Origin: CBDDKW01 sp965230425
Lineage (GTDB): Bacteria > Pseudomonadota > Gammaproteobacteria > UBA1113
Reading direction: 5' to 3'
Assembly: GCA_965230425.1 (NCBI GenBank)
Contig: CBDDKW010000024.1
Location: 143,885-207,884 of the forward strand
DNA: 64,000 nucleotides
The notes under the pieces were generated by a model. The model did no database searches. It saw only the letters and a list, made by a program, of their open reading frames with translations, and was not told the origin of the DNA. Each line of letters starts with the position of its first letter. Position 1 is the first letter of the stretch. Positions 7,986 to 17,700 of this stretch are shown here, piece by piece. A program made the position numbers and the translations under genes.

Positions 7986-9272
7986 ATGACAAAATCTCAG
8001 CAAATCTTTGATCGAGCACAACAATTTATCCCAGGCGGGGTGAATTCACCCGTGCGCTCCTTTGCTGCCGTTGGCGGTAATCCCCTGATTTTCAGCAAGG
8101 GCGAAGGCGCCTATATGGTGGATGTGGATGGTCAACGCTATATCGATTACGTTGGCTCTTGGGGTCCTCTCATCCTTGGTCACTGCCATCCGAAGATTAT
8201 GCAAGCAGTGCATACTGCTGTAGACAATGGCCTTAGCTACGGCGCATGCTGCGAAACCGAAGTTAAATTAGCCGAGAAAATCTGCAAAATCATGTCCCAT
8301 ATTGAACAAGTGCGTTGTGTAAACTCAGGTACTGAAGCTACCATGTCAGCGATCCGCTTAGCTCGTGGTTACACCGGTCGCGATAAAATCATCAAATTTG
8401 AAGGCTGCTATCACGGCCACAGTGATGCACTATTAGTAAAAGCAGGCTCTGGCGCTCTCACCTTTGGTGTCCCCAGCTCACCTGGCGTACCAGCTAGTTT
8501 TACTGAACATACCCTGGTGGCAACCTTTAATGATCTTGACAGTGTGCAAGCGCATTTTGAAAAACATGGCGATAATATCGCCTGTATTATTCTAGAACCT
8601 GTCACTGGCAATATGAATTGTGTCCCTGGCGAGCCAGCGTTTATTCAAGGCTTACGCGATCTGTGTGATCAATACAAAACCGTATTAATTTTCGATGAAG
8701 TCATGACCGGATTCCGGATTGGCCTAGGCGGTGCTCAGGCCTATTACGGCATTACCCCAGACCTAACAACGCTTGGTAAAGTCATCGGTGGTGGTATGCC
8801 TGTGGGCGCCTTTGGCGGCAAGCGTGACATTATGCAATATTTGGCTCCTGTTGGCCCGGTTTATCAGGCAGGCACACTATCGGGGAACCCCATTGCCATG
8901 GCTGCAGGCTTAACTAATTTAATTGAAATTTCTAAGCCGGGTTTTTATGAACAATTATCTCAAACTACCGAGCAATTAATGCAGGGATTACAAGAGCGTG
9001 CACAAGCAGCGAATATACCGCTCGCTACGCAGGCAATTGGTGGCATGTTTGGGATCTTCTTTACCCAGGAACCTAGCGTAAATTACTTCGAACAAGTCAT
9101 GGCCTGCAATTTAGAACACTTTAATCGCTTCTTCCATGGAATGCTCAATGCCGGTGTATATTTTGCACCCTCTGCCTATGAAGCAGGCTTTGTATCAAGC
9201 AGCCACAGTCCCGATGAAATTGAAACCACCTTGCTTGCTGCAGAGCAAGTTTTTAATACATTAACCGATTGA
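7986..9272 (+). CDS. hemL: Glutamate-1-semialdehyde 2,1-aminomutase
   Basis: PLP enzyme converting glutamate-1-semialdehyde to 5-aminolevulinate, the step after HemA in the C5 haem pathway. 428 aa, the usual length. The N-terminus SQQIFDRAQQFIPGGVNSPVR is typical. The PLP lysine is K265 in TTLGKVIGGG, and the GSGTEA-type segment appears as NSGTEATMSA. The start at 7986 has AGGATAGAGAGC upstream and fits the promoter at 7905-7933. The next gene starts 8 nt after its stop, so co-transcription is likely. Confidence 0.95.
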   Translation: MTKSQQIFDRAQQFIPGGVNSPVRSFAAVGGNPLIFSKGEGAYMVDVDGQRYIDYVGSWGPLILGHCHPKIMQAVHTAVDNGLSYGACCETEVKLAEKICKIMSHIEQVRCVNSGTEATMSAIRLARGYTGRDKIIKFEGCYHGHSDALLVKAGSGALTFGVPSSPGVPASFTEHTLVATFNDLDSVQAHFEKHGDNIACIILEPVTGNMNCVPGEPAFIQGLRDLCDQYKTVLIFDEVMTGFRIGLGGAQAYYGITPDLTTLGKVIGGGMPVGAFGGKRDIMQYLAPVGPVYQAGTLSGNPIAMAAGLTNLIEISKPGFYEQLSQTTEQLMQGLQERAQAANIPLATQAIGGMFGIFFTQEPSVNYFEQVMACNLEHFNRFFHGMLNAGVYFAPSAYEAGFVSSSHSPDEIETTLLAAEQVFNTLTD

Positions 9273-9280
9273 GGATTAAT

Positions 9281-10867
9281 ATGTCTGACAACCCACTTTT
9301 GAGCCATTTATTAACTGAGGACTTCTATCCTCATCCTGTAAAACACTTAGAATTGATCGAGACACATATCTCTTGGGTTATTTTAACCGGTGATTATGTC
9401 TATAAAATTAAGAAACCTTTAGATTTAGGTTTTTTAGATTTCTCTTCCTTAGAAAAGCGTCAACACTATTGCAATGCAGAAGTGGAATTAAATAAAACCT
9501 TAGCACCGGATATTTATTTAGATGTATTACCTATTACCGGTAGTGAAACCGCACCTGAATTAAATGGCAGCGGTGATGCCATTGAATACGTCATTAAAAT
9601 GCGCGAGTTCTCCCAAGAATGTTTATTCACAGAATTATTGTCTCAGAATAAATTACAAGCCACCCACATACTCCAAACAGCCACAGCATTGGCTGATTTT
9701 CATAGTAAGGTACCTTGCGTTGCGGATGACTCACCCTACGGTACCGCTGAGCAAGTCCACGAACCTGTTGTACAAAATTTCGATCAAATTGCACCAATGC
9801 TTGATCTTGATCGACAATTAGCACAGTTACAGGCTTTATCTCATTGGGCTAATCTCGAACATAAGAAAATAAAAACAGAATTAAGCAAACGTCGTGAAAA
9901 TAATTTCATCCGTGCCTGTCATGGCGATGTGCATTTAGGTAATATTGCCTTAGTGGATGATGCGGCGATGATTTTTGATTGCATTGAATTTAATGAAGCT
10001 TTTCGTTGGACTGACACTATGGCAGATTTAGGTTTTCTTGCCATGGATTTAGAAGATGTGGAACGCCCTGATTTAGCCAATCTTCTCGTCAATCAATACT
10101 TACAAACCAGTGGTGATTATCATGGTTTGAGTGTTTTACGCTACTATAAAGCGTACCGCGCCGTAGTCCGCGCTAAAATCACCTTATTCCAATTACAAGA
10201 TGATACCTTATCAGATACTGCACGCTTAGAGCTAGAATCAAAATACCAACGCTGTGCTGATCTTGCTGATTACTATAGAGAACCGGCACAACCTCTATTA
10301 TTAATCACTCATGGTGTGGCTGCCTCAGGCAAATCAACCCTCAGTAATGCGCTCGTTTCTACACTGGGTTGTATATCTCTCTCCTCTGACTTAGAACGTA
10401 AACGTATGCTCAATCTTGATGCTCATGCCAAAACTAATTCCCCGCTCAATCAAGGTATCTATAATGAAGACATCAATCAACAAACTTATGAGCGTTTGTA
10501 TGCGTTGGCTAAACAGCTCATCAGTTATGGCTATCCGGTGATCGTTGATGCGACTTTCATTAGACAAGAACATCGAGCGATGTTTAACCAATTAGCTCAA
10601 GATCTGCAAGTACCACACGCTATACTGCACTGCCAAGCATCAGCAGAAACATTAGAAAAATGGTTGCATACGCGCCACCAGCAAGGCAATCATCCCTCTG
10701 AAGCAAGGCCAGATATCTTGCAAATGCAGCAGGACACTATGGATAGTTTAGATAACACTGAAAAAACTTATACAATCGCTGTGGACATGGAACAATTTCA
10801 TGATATAAATACAGTCCTTGAGGAATTAAGTCGATTGTTCAGTAAAGAAAATGAGGCTGTCGCATAA
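9281..10867 (+). CDS. Bifunctional APH-like kinase / P-loop ATPase protein
   Basis: 528-aa two-domain protein annotated in many proteobacteria as aminoglycoside phosphotransferase/ATP-binding fusion; its function is not established. The N-terminal half has kinase-fold motifs HGDVHLGN (about residue 213) and DCIEFNEAFR with the metal-binding Asp. The C-terminal half has a Walker A HGVAASGKST (about 344) as in small-molecule or polynucleotide kinases. ATG at 9281 is preferred, with GAGGA 5 nt upstream; a TTG at 9269 would overlap hemL. It is not evidence of aminoglycoside resistance. Confidence 0.85.
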   Translation: MSDNPLLSHLLTEDFYPHPVKHLELIETHISWVILTGDYVYKIKKPLDLGFLDFSSLEKRQHYCNAEVELNKTLAPDIYLDVLPITGSETAPELNGSGDAIEYVIKMREFSQECLFTELLSQNKLQATHILQTATALADFHSKVPCVADDSPYGTAEQVHEPVVQNFDQIAPMLDLDRQLAQLQALSHWANLEHKKIKTELSKRRENNFIRACHGDVHLGNIALVDDAAMIFDCIEFNEAFRWTDTMADLGFLAMDLEDVERPDLANLLVNQYLQTSGDYHGLSVLRYYKAYRAVVRAKITLFQLQDDTLSDTARLELESKYQRCADLADYYREPAQPLLLITHGVAASGKSTLSNALVSTLGCISLSSDLERKRMLNLDAHAKTNSPLNQGIYNEDINQQTYERLYALAKQLISYGYPVIVDATFIRQEHRAMFNQLAQDLQVPHAILHCQASAETLEKWLHTRHQQGNHPSEARPDILQMQQDTMDSLDNTEKTYTIAVDMEQFHDINTVLEELSRLFSKENEAVA

Positions 10868-10960
10868 GCACAATATCGGCTTGTAGGAGCGCAGGATATC
10901 ACAGTAGAACGCTACATATGTAGTTATTACTTTGACAATAGATAACACGGAGAAACGCTG

Positions 10961-11911
10961 ATGAAATGTATTATCGCTGGTGGTACCGGTTTTGTTGGCC
11001 GGGTACTGATCAAGCGTTGGCTGGAAAAAGAAATTGAAATCACCGTTATCAGCCGTTCTGAAAAAAAAGTTAAGCGTTTATTCGGCAAGACGGTCAATGT
11101 TGTCAGTTGGGCGGATTTTCGTCGACATAGCCATGCTCTGCTGCATGACTGCCAGTTAGTCATCAATTTAGCCGGTGCTAATATTGGTGACAAACGTTGG
11201 TCTACTGAGCGTAAAAGACAAATTCTTGATAGTCGAGTTGAGACAACAAAGATACTAGCCTCTGCCTGTGAATCCTTAGCAGATCATGCACCACCATTAT
11301 TTAATGCCAGTGCGATTGGTGTTTATGATAGACAAGAGGAGTTAGCTGATCAATTACCTCCTGCGGTGGATGAATCAACTAATATTGATTTTGCTACAGC
11401 TCCCAGCTTCCTCACAAAAGTCGGGCGAGCTTGGGAGAGCGCCACTAATTCAGCTAAAGCTCATGGCGTGCATGTGGTTAACTTACGCTTTGGTGTAGTG
11501 TTAGGTAAAAAAGGCGGCGCCTTGGCTAAAATCATGCGTCCCATCCAATTCGGTCTCGGCGGCCCCATAGGTACAGGCCATCAACCCTTTAGTTGGATCC
11601 ATATTGATGATCTCATTGCCGCTATTGAATTTCTTTATGATCATCAAGAAATCAGTGGACCAGTAAATTTAGTCGCCCCGCAATGCCTCATGCAAAAACA
11701 ACTAGCCTCTGCCATTGCAGCCCAATTACACCGACCTTGCTTTATTTCCACCCCTGGGTTTATCTTTGAATGGATCTTCGGTGAGATGGCTAAAGAATTA
11801 CTGCTCACTGGTGTACATACAAAACCACAACGCTTGCTCGATAGCGGTTTTAAGTTCCAATACCCCCACATTGATGCTGCATTGCAAGCAATTCTTGCTA
11901 AAAAGAAGTAG
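10961..11911 (+). CDS. TIGR01777-family NAD(P)-dependent epimerase/dehydratase (YfcH-like)
   Basis: 316-aa extended SDR (SDR39U1-like). The nucleotide-binding motif GGTGFVG is at residues 7-13. The family-specific block NLAGANIGDKRW is near residue 70, followed by SRVETT. GQPFSWIHIDD-type sequence appears as GHQPFSWIHIDDL near 208. E. coli YfcH is the nearest well-known relative; the substrate is unknown. The start is ATG with a GGAG-like RBS (ACACGGAGAAACGCTG). It is separated by 93 bp from the preceding gene. Confidence 0.9.
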   Translation: MKCIIAGGTGFVGRVLIKRWLEKEIEITVISRSEKKVKRLFGKTVNVVSWADFRRHSHALLHDCQLVINLAGANIGDKRWSTERKRQILDSRVETTKILASACESLADHAPPLFNASAIGVYDRQEELADQLPPAVDESTNIDFATAPSFLTKVGRAWESATNSAKAHGVHVVNLRFGVVLGKKGGALAKIMRPIQFGLGGPIGTGHQPFSWIHIDDLIAAIEFLYDHQEISGPVNLVAPQCLMQKQLASAIAAQLHRPCFISTPGFIFEWIFGEMAKELLLTGVHTKPQRLLDSGFKFQYPHIDAALQAILAKKK

Positions 11912-12114
11912 ATTACTCGCTTAGACAGCCCAAACAAGCATCCATTAACTGTGCTAGCAAGTATGCAAAGTTTTCTGGCTCTTTGCCTAGCTCATTCACC
12001 TCATACTACCCTCCAGCCCCAACAGAGGATATATTTTTAATTACCTTGAGAATAATTCTGCTATAATCAATTAACTTATAAAAAATGTATAAAAAAATAA
12101 ATTCCAAATAATAC

Positions 12115-12142
12115 TTGTAATTATAACACTTAGTGGTATATT
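12115..12142 (+). promoter_or_regulatory. Possible promoter/operator of the RelE-type TA locus
   Basis: -35-like TTGTAA and -10-like TATATT with a 16-bp spacer, in a very AT-rich stretch. A small dyad CACTTAGTG (12127-12135) lies in the spacer, where an Xre antitoxin dimer could bind. Weak evidence. Confidence 0.35.
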
Positions 12143-12161
12143 TAAAACATAAGGACATAGT

Positions 12162-12684
12162 ATGGTTATTTTAAAGGGTAAGTCGTTCACAAAGTGGGCA
12201 AAATCAGCAGGACTCAAAGACACTCAACTAGAACATGCAGTGAAGGAAAATAAAAATCCCCGAGGCAAGCCTCGGGGTATTTTATTTCCTAGTCATATTT
12301 CGCCTGCGCGAACCAAGTTCGCGCGACGGCGACTTAAGGGGAGTCTACACTGACTCCCCTTAAGAATCCCCAAGCGTAAAATGCCCGCAGCAAGCTGCGG
12401 GGAATCAAGTTGAAGTAGGATTATTCGACGTTCATCTTGGCAATGGATTATACAAAAAACGTATTGCTAAAAAAGGCTTCGGCAAACGCTGTAGTTATAG
12501 AACTGTCTTAGCCTTTGCAGAAGATAAGCGAGCCATCTTTTTATATGGTTTTCATAAAAAAGATAAAGCAAACTTATCAACTATAGAGCTAAAAGTTTAT
12601 AAACAATTAGCCAAATTATTTTTGACAAGTAAGAATGATGAATTACGTACATTGATTAACAATGGTGACTTAATGGAGGTTTAA
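12162..12684 (+). pseudogene. RelE/HigB-family toxin gene disrupted by a 160-bp hairpin element
   Basis: The first 29 codons (12162-12248, MVILKGKSFTKWAKSAGLKDTQ..AVKE) and the last part (12409-12684, from VEVGLFDVHLGNGLYKKRIA to NGDLMEV and stop) match a RelE/ParE-superfamily mRNA-interferase-like toxin of about 120 aa. They include the family's SYRTVLAF and RAIFLYGFHKKDKANL segments. The two parts are in different frames. Removing 12249-12408 (160 bp, 1 mod 3) restores a single frame at the position where homologues read AVxE-x-x-x-GLxD. The toxin should therefore be inactive. The RBS AAGGAC and ATG are intact. Confidence 0.85.
12249..12408. mobile_element. 160-bp multi-hairpin (REP/MITE-like) insertion
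   Basis: Inserted in the toxin gene. It holds four hairpins: CCCCGAGG-CAAG-CCTCGGGG (12258-12277, followed by a T-rich run like an intrinsic terminator); CGCGAA-CCAAG-TTCGCG (12307-12323, with an outer TCGCC/GGCGA stem); a 13-bp stem CTTAAGGGGAGTC with a 6-nt loop (12333-12364); and CCCGCAG-CAAG-CTGCGGG (12384-12401). It has no coding capacity. The left end resembles the sequence at 27608-27650. No clear target-site duplication is visible. Confidence 0.75.
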
Positions 12685-12685
12685 A

Positions 12686-13009
12686 ATGTCTATTATCAAA
12701 AAAAAGGATAAGTCAGCCCTTGAGGTTGCACATGAGTTAGCACAAGGCTTGCATAAAGCCGGCGTCATTGATGCTGTTACCATGCGAGAGTTTGATGCTG
12801 ATTGCTTGCCGGAGGTCAAAGTACTATCAGCACAAGACATTAAAGCATTAAGACTCAGAGAGAATATCAGCCAGCCTGTGTTTGCAAAATGCTTAAATAC
12901 TACGCCATCCACAGTAAAACAATGGGAACAAGGTGATAAAAACCCACGAGGCACATCCTTAAAGTTACTCAATCTTGTCTATGATAAAGGCCTAGGGATC
13001 TTATTCTAG
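12686..13009 (+). CDS. Xre-type helix-turn-helix antitoxin (NadS/HigA-like)
   Basis: 107-aa DNA-binding protein that would neutralise the adjacent RelE-type toxin and repress the operon. The C-terminal half has an Xre HTH (SAQDIKALRLRENISQPVFA, then TPSTVKQWEQGDKNPRG), ending with LKLLNLVYDKGLGILF, as in NadS-like antitoxins. It starts 1 nt after the toxin stop, with RBS GGAGG inside the toxin end. It appears intact although its toxin is broken. The terminator-like hairpin within the insertion may reduce its expression. Confidence 0.85.
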   Translation: MSIIKKKDKSALEVAHELAQGLHKAGVIDAVTMREFDADCLPEVKVLSAQDIKALRLRENISQPVFAKCLNTTPSTVKQWEQGDKNPRGTSLKLLNLVYDKGLGILF

Positions 13010-13048
13010 CTGCAGCTAATATGTAATACTGTGAGGCATGCAATGACG

Positions 13049-13348
13049 CTACTGCGACTCCTCTTGTTCTAGCGTCGGTGAATTTAAATGGATGTGTCGT
13101 TCACCTGTAAGGACAATATCTTGCTGTGCCTTCTGTTGTATTTGTTTCCCATTAACTTGCACACTGCCTGACTCTGATAGCTCAATTTGACTATGAGTAT
13201 TTTTCAATTGGATCTGACCTTGCTGTGTCAGCCTTATTTCCGCATCACCAAATTTGAGAATCAACGTATCTCGAGTGATATAAACATAATCTTCAAGCTG
13301 TGTTGAAAACTCTAGGTCTTCAGCTTCACTCGCTCGCTCAAAAGGCCG
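13049..13348 (-). pseudogene. DUF3540-like type VI secretion accessory remnant
   Basis: Open frame of about 99 codons directly after the in-frame TAA at 13349, with no ATG or GTG; a TTG at 13264 is the only usual start codon. The text (TLILKFGDAEIRLTQQGQIQLKNTHSQIE...GSVQVNGKQI) resembles the C-terminal beta region of DUF3540 proteins encoded beside VgrG/PAAR effector loci. The N-terminal half is missing, so this is most likely a relic fused behind the neighbouring relic by deletion. The family call rests on pattern memory. Confidence 0.55.
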
Positions 13349-14339
13349 TTACCTTATCAAACATACACTCTCTCCTATTCCGACTTGTGATTGAACAATC
13401 AAAATATGGTGCTTACATTGTCGTATTTTGCGTAGTTGATAATGATATGCAAGCAACAATGGCATACTCGCCGCACCTACATAACCCAAAGAATACTCTA
13501 ATGAAAACAATTCGGGTTGACGGGGATCAGTTTTTCGTGAGTTTAAAAATACATCTCGGCGTATAATCTGCCACTTGTTAGCTTGCTGCTTCGAAGCAAG
13601 TGCATCAAGATATACAGCATTAATAGCATCTGTAGTAATAGACCATGCTTGACACCTGTATTTTATACTATCTGTCCAATTAGAATATGATTTCCCTCTA
13701 TTAGATTGTTTGGAAGATCTTATTTTAAGGTTATTGGCCTTATCGGCTAAAGATATCTCCACAAATGCTGCCGCCTCGCCTGGAATAAACCCTACTTCTT
13801 GCGCATAATTATCGAGTAATTTATTTTGTCGCATCAGCGCATATAGAATATTCACTGTCAATAAAACTATCCACAGCACCTAGTAACACCTTATTCTCTG
13901 CATTATTTTTTAGATCAGTATACATCTGCTGACACAGTAGATTAAATGGTGTATCCATTCCCTTAAATTGAATCGATACCTGGCAATCGCCAACATCACA
14001 CAGCGTTAAAATGAATTTAAACAACGATTCACTAAAATAATCACGTCGTTCTGCAGACAGTTCAGGCATCAATAAATAAATGGTAATGTGCTTATCTGAT
14101 TTATACTGTGCGAGTAAGGGCTGTAAAGCTCGCTGCATTAAATCAATAAGACGTTTTTCATAATTATTCATGGGTAGACTTGAATCATCAGCAATTAAGC
14201 CATAACTCAAATACTCTTGCTTAGCACAACGCAACCAATCTGCCTTATGAACTAAACTTTTACGTTGCTTCACTAGAGTAATTAACTCGACTAAAGAATC
14301 AGTTAAACCCGTTGCTATACTGGCATTGTTGATATACAT
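13349..14339 (-). pseudogene. Frameshifted ketosynthase-like (thiolase-fold) T6SS accessory protein
   Basis: Two overlapping minus-strand frames form one gene. The upstream part (14339 to about 13855) begins MYINNASIATGLT and runs to LLGAVDSFIDSEYSI. The downstream part continues as LYALMRQNKLLDNYAQEVGFIPGEAAAFVEI and later GYVGAASMPLLL. The GVDS...GFIPGEGAAF...GAAS order is that of the beta-ketoacyl-synthase-like proteins found in type VI secretion effector islands. The shift falls near 13845-13860. No other T6SS gene is in the window, so this is a decayed remnant. Confidence 0.65.
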
Positions 14340-14749
14340 AGCATTTAGTTATTCTAATGGAGTTAATTACTCATTTTACAGTTATCGTGCTTGTTCTGAC
14401 ACGAGGCTAATCAGCCTCTAGTGGAGTACAACGTCAATTACTCGCCCATCATAGGATAAATAAAAAATATTAACAAGCATAAACCAACAGTGTCAGAAAA
14501 CTATATCCATAGCGTCTCATATTTAAGGTTTTATGGCATGAGACATCCCCCACGCTATCAGAGAATCAAACACTGGGCTTTGCTAAGGGAAGATCACACA
14601 CTCAGCTTGGAGCAACATCAACAGAAACTTTCTAAGTAGGCAACATCGCATCAAGAAAAACTTATATCACTCTTCTGTAAAAGCACACCTTGTTGACTTT
14701 AAATACATATCCTTTATTATCGAGCACGAGAGTGAGATGAAACCACACT
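14340..14749. other. 410-bp intergenic region
   Basis: Lies between the start of the ketosynthase-like relic (-) and the giant gene (+). It contains a small hairpin GAGGCT-AATC-AGCCTC (about 14402-14417) and the structured repeat copy at 14507-14536. ATGAGAC at 14538-14544 can also pair with GTCTCAT in the repeat. No gene or convincing promoter was seen. Confidence 0.5.
14507..14536 (+). repeat. Structured dispersed repeat, copy A
   Basis: Stem CCATA / TATGG around a 20-nt loop beginning GCGTCTCATA and ending AGGTTT. The loop is identical at 19 of 20 positions to copy C (44060-44095), whose stem sequence differs but is also self-complementary. Confidence 0.65.
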
Positions 14750-17700
14750 ATGAGGATAATAACAGTGGCAAAGCATCTTCCTGCAGTGATTGCTGCAATT
14801 AAATCGACCTATGAAAATAATAAAGAAGTTATTGAAAGTAATGAAAATACCAGTGAACTTATCCAGCTACTCGAACAAGACTCACCTCAATTTATTGATA
14901 TTGTTCGCCATCTCTATGCGCTGCGCAACCAAACCACAAATGCTACTATTACAAAACTCACAAGAATCATTTTTTGTGCAGGTCATAAATATCCTTTGTC
15001 GTACCTAGCTAAACCAGAAGCTTCATTAAATCAATATGAACTACAGCAGATTGAACAAAGTTATCAATTATTTGAAGCATGTGGAAACCAGGATAACAAA
15101 TTTGAGACGCTACTAGTATTCATACTTAGTCTGTACAACATCGATGATTGTCAAATCGTCACAATGGACCAAACGGCAGAAAATACTCAAAAATTCCAGC
15201 AAGGTATTATCAAGATACTTCGGCTAGCCAATACCCCTGCTAGCAGAGATCATGAAGATAAAAATGAATATTCTTATCTATTGCGAATTATGATTTATGC
15301 TGATGCTACTGCAACTATTGATTTCCTAGATTGTTTTTGTAAAAAAGACGGATGTTACCAAACCACGGTCGAACAATTTTTTCAAAATGAGCGCATCATA
15401 GAGCCATTATGCACAGAATTTTTAAGTCAATTCAAAAGTATCACCTCAAAACATGGCCGTTTATTACTGGCGAAACATCAACTATTGAGCCAGCTACACA
15501 GTATTCAGAATATAGAAGTTGATGAACCCTTTGCTGACATATTCGCTCAATGCTCCGGCTATCAGATTAAGCAAGCAATAGCTAACATACAAAATCATCC
15601 TGCTTCAAACAGGAACACAGAACTATTATCTGCAATCATTGCACGTTACCAATCACTTTGGCCTGAAAATGCCAACCCTATTCTTGAGAACAATGTAGAT
15701 AATCTAGCGTTGCTTGTACGTTATTTCTATCTAATAGATGTTGTATTTAATCCTATACGCAACTTTATGAACTTCACTGCCCCTATTCCGAACACATTAC
15801 CAGCAGATAAAACATCAACAGTTAGCCAGGTACTCTGTCTGCATAATATGGATTGCCCAGTTACTCGTGCACCTTTACTGCTAACTGAAGATACTCCGCT
15901 AGTAACTGAGCGTAAATACATAAAGACCGCACAAACATATGTTATTACAGCCATAGACGTCATCGAAGAATTGATACAAATCATGGATAGCTTAAACGCA
16001 AAGATACAGTTACAAAATCAACTCTTGAAAAAATGCATAGATTATTTTCACGCACTATTAGATGCCATACGATGGAATGATGGAAGTACATCACAAGAAA
16101 CTTATGAAGGTTATATTCGTAATCTTCTGGAAGCAATGATGCCCTTATTAAAATCGAATAAGACACAAGAGCTTGCCACTGATCATTCTGAATTACCTAG
16201 CGATGCACTTAAAACTATCTATAAATCTTTAGTCAGCAAGCTACCGCTAATGCAGTTGACTAGTCCATTTATAGACAATTTAGTAAATATATTCGACTGT
16301 TATCAAGATTTAACCATTTGGTCATTGCTTAAGAAATTTAAACAGAATGAAACAAGATCAGATACTGTTCAAAAATTATTAGCGCATTTGAAGGTATCAC
16401 CCAACTCAACGCCGCAGATGCAAGTTAATTATGCACAAGTGCTTTATCATGCGCATAAATATCACAGTTACGTACTCACACGAGATGACCTTAGCCAGAT
16501 ACTTATTTTTTGTCCTGAGCTTAGACAACAACTACGAGATGACTTTAAAGATGATAGCAAGCAAACAGGCCGCTTAGTCTATTTGTCTTATATGATACAG
16601 ACCTTTTATGGTGAGGATCTTGAAGCAGATACTGAATTTAAAGAAATAGCAGATGCACTTAGTAAACAAACAACCCTGGCAGCAAAATACTATGGACAAC
16701 ACCGCCCCACATTATTCAAATTAACTCAGCGCAGTACTTTCTTAAGCTTCGTCGGAAAACAGCAATTAGCAGATGAGAAATTTAGTGATGTCGATAATAT
16801 TCAGACATTCCGTCAAATGATGTTGGATGTGCTACGCGAAGATATTCCTCTCAGTGCCGAGCTCATAAGCTACGATCTTGTGAGTGAGTGCCCAACTGGT
16901 AGAGAACGCACACCAACAGACTTTATGACTCGTGAATTCTTAGGAGAGACTGCATCAACAACCATGCTATGGGCCTTGGTTATTATGCGTCATTACGCAC
17001 TAGAAGATGAAAACCCAGATAATGAATTTATTCAAGCCTGTGAACATAACATCGTTGCATTATTGCATGAAAGTATGGCTACTCGCTTTAAACCATCACC
17101 CTATATGGACCTCCCAGGCTATTTAGATGCCCATTTAGCCGAGTGCTTAGTAAACCTATCTGACAATGAACGTGCTCATATCCCTAATACAGAGGAACTC
17201 ATCACTGGCCATTATCAACGTGCATTTACGCGAGGTTATCAGACGAGGCAGCTTGCTAATCCCGCTCACTTTCCTCGCTATATCGATGTGCTAACAAAAG
17301 AAGTCTCACTATCACACTGGCAGATGCTGCAGGCCCTGTTTGCAGAATGTATACGCGCTGACGAACAAGCTAGCTTTGACAATGAAATATATGCCAAATT
17401 AATTATTTATTATAATACCTTAAGGAGCCAACACCCCCAGCATCAACGCTTGCATGATATTGAAGCTCAGCTAGATCAGCTAGGCGCCGCACCTTATCAA
17501 ACATCAGAAAGCTCGGCTCCCCTTGGTCATTGTCGCCTCAGATTTTATTTGGCATTGATTTGCATGAATATCTATTGCGATACAATTTTAGATGAAATAC
17601 TGGCTATACGAACAATCACAGATGAAACACAACAACGAGTTATCTTAATTGATATACTGCAGCAATTAGTTGAAAACTATGAACGGTTTAACTTTGATGC

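Noticed and set aside
9281..10867. Aminoglycoside resistance gene
   Set aside because: The APH-like fold is fused to a P-loop kinase domain in a widespread housekeeping-like protein next to hemL; nothing indicates drug modification.
12162..12353. Short 63-aa protein starting at the toxin ATG as a real gene
   Set aside because: Its second half is translation of the hairpin element; the frame is the truncated toxin.
13300..13566. 88-aa plus-strand frame opposite the ketosynthase-like relic
   Set aside because: Antisense shadow of the recognisable minus-strand sequence with no family features.
14538..14544. ATGAGAC pairing with GTCTCAT of repeat copy A as a separate larger hairpin
   Set aside because: Not conserved at copies B and C, so treated as incidental to copy A.
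15830..15920. U-box-like zinc-free ligase motif (MDCPVTRAPLLL) in the 1721-aa protein
   Set aside because: The match is limited to a CPVT-type start; the following conserved U-box residues are not visible.
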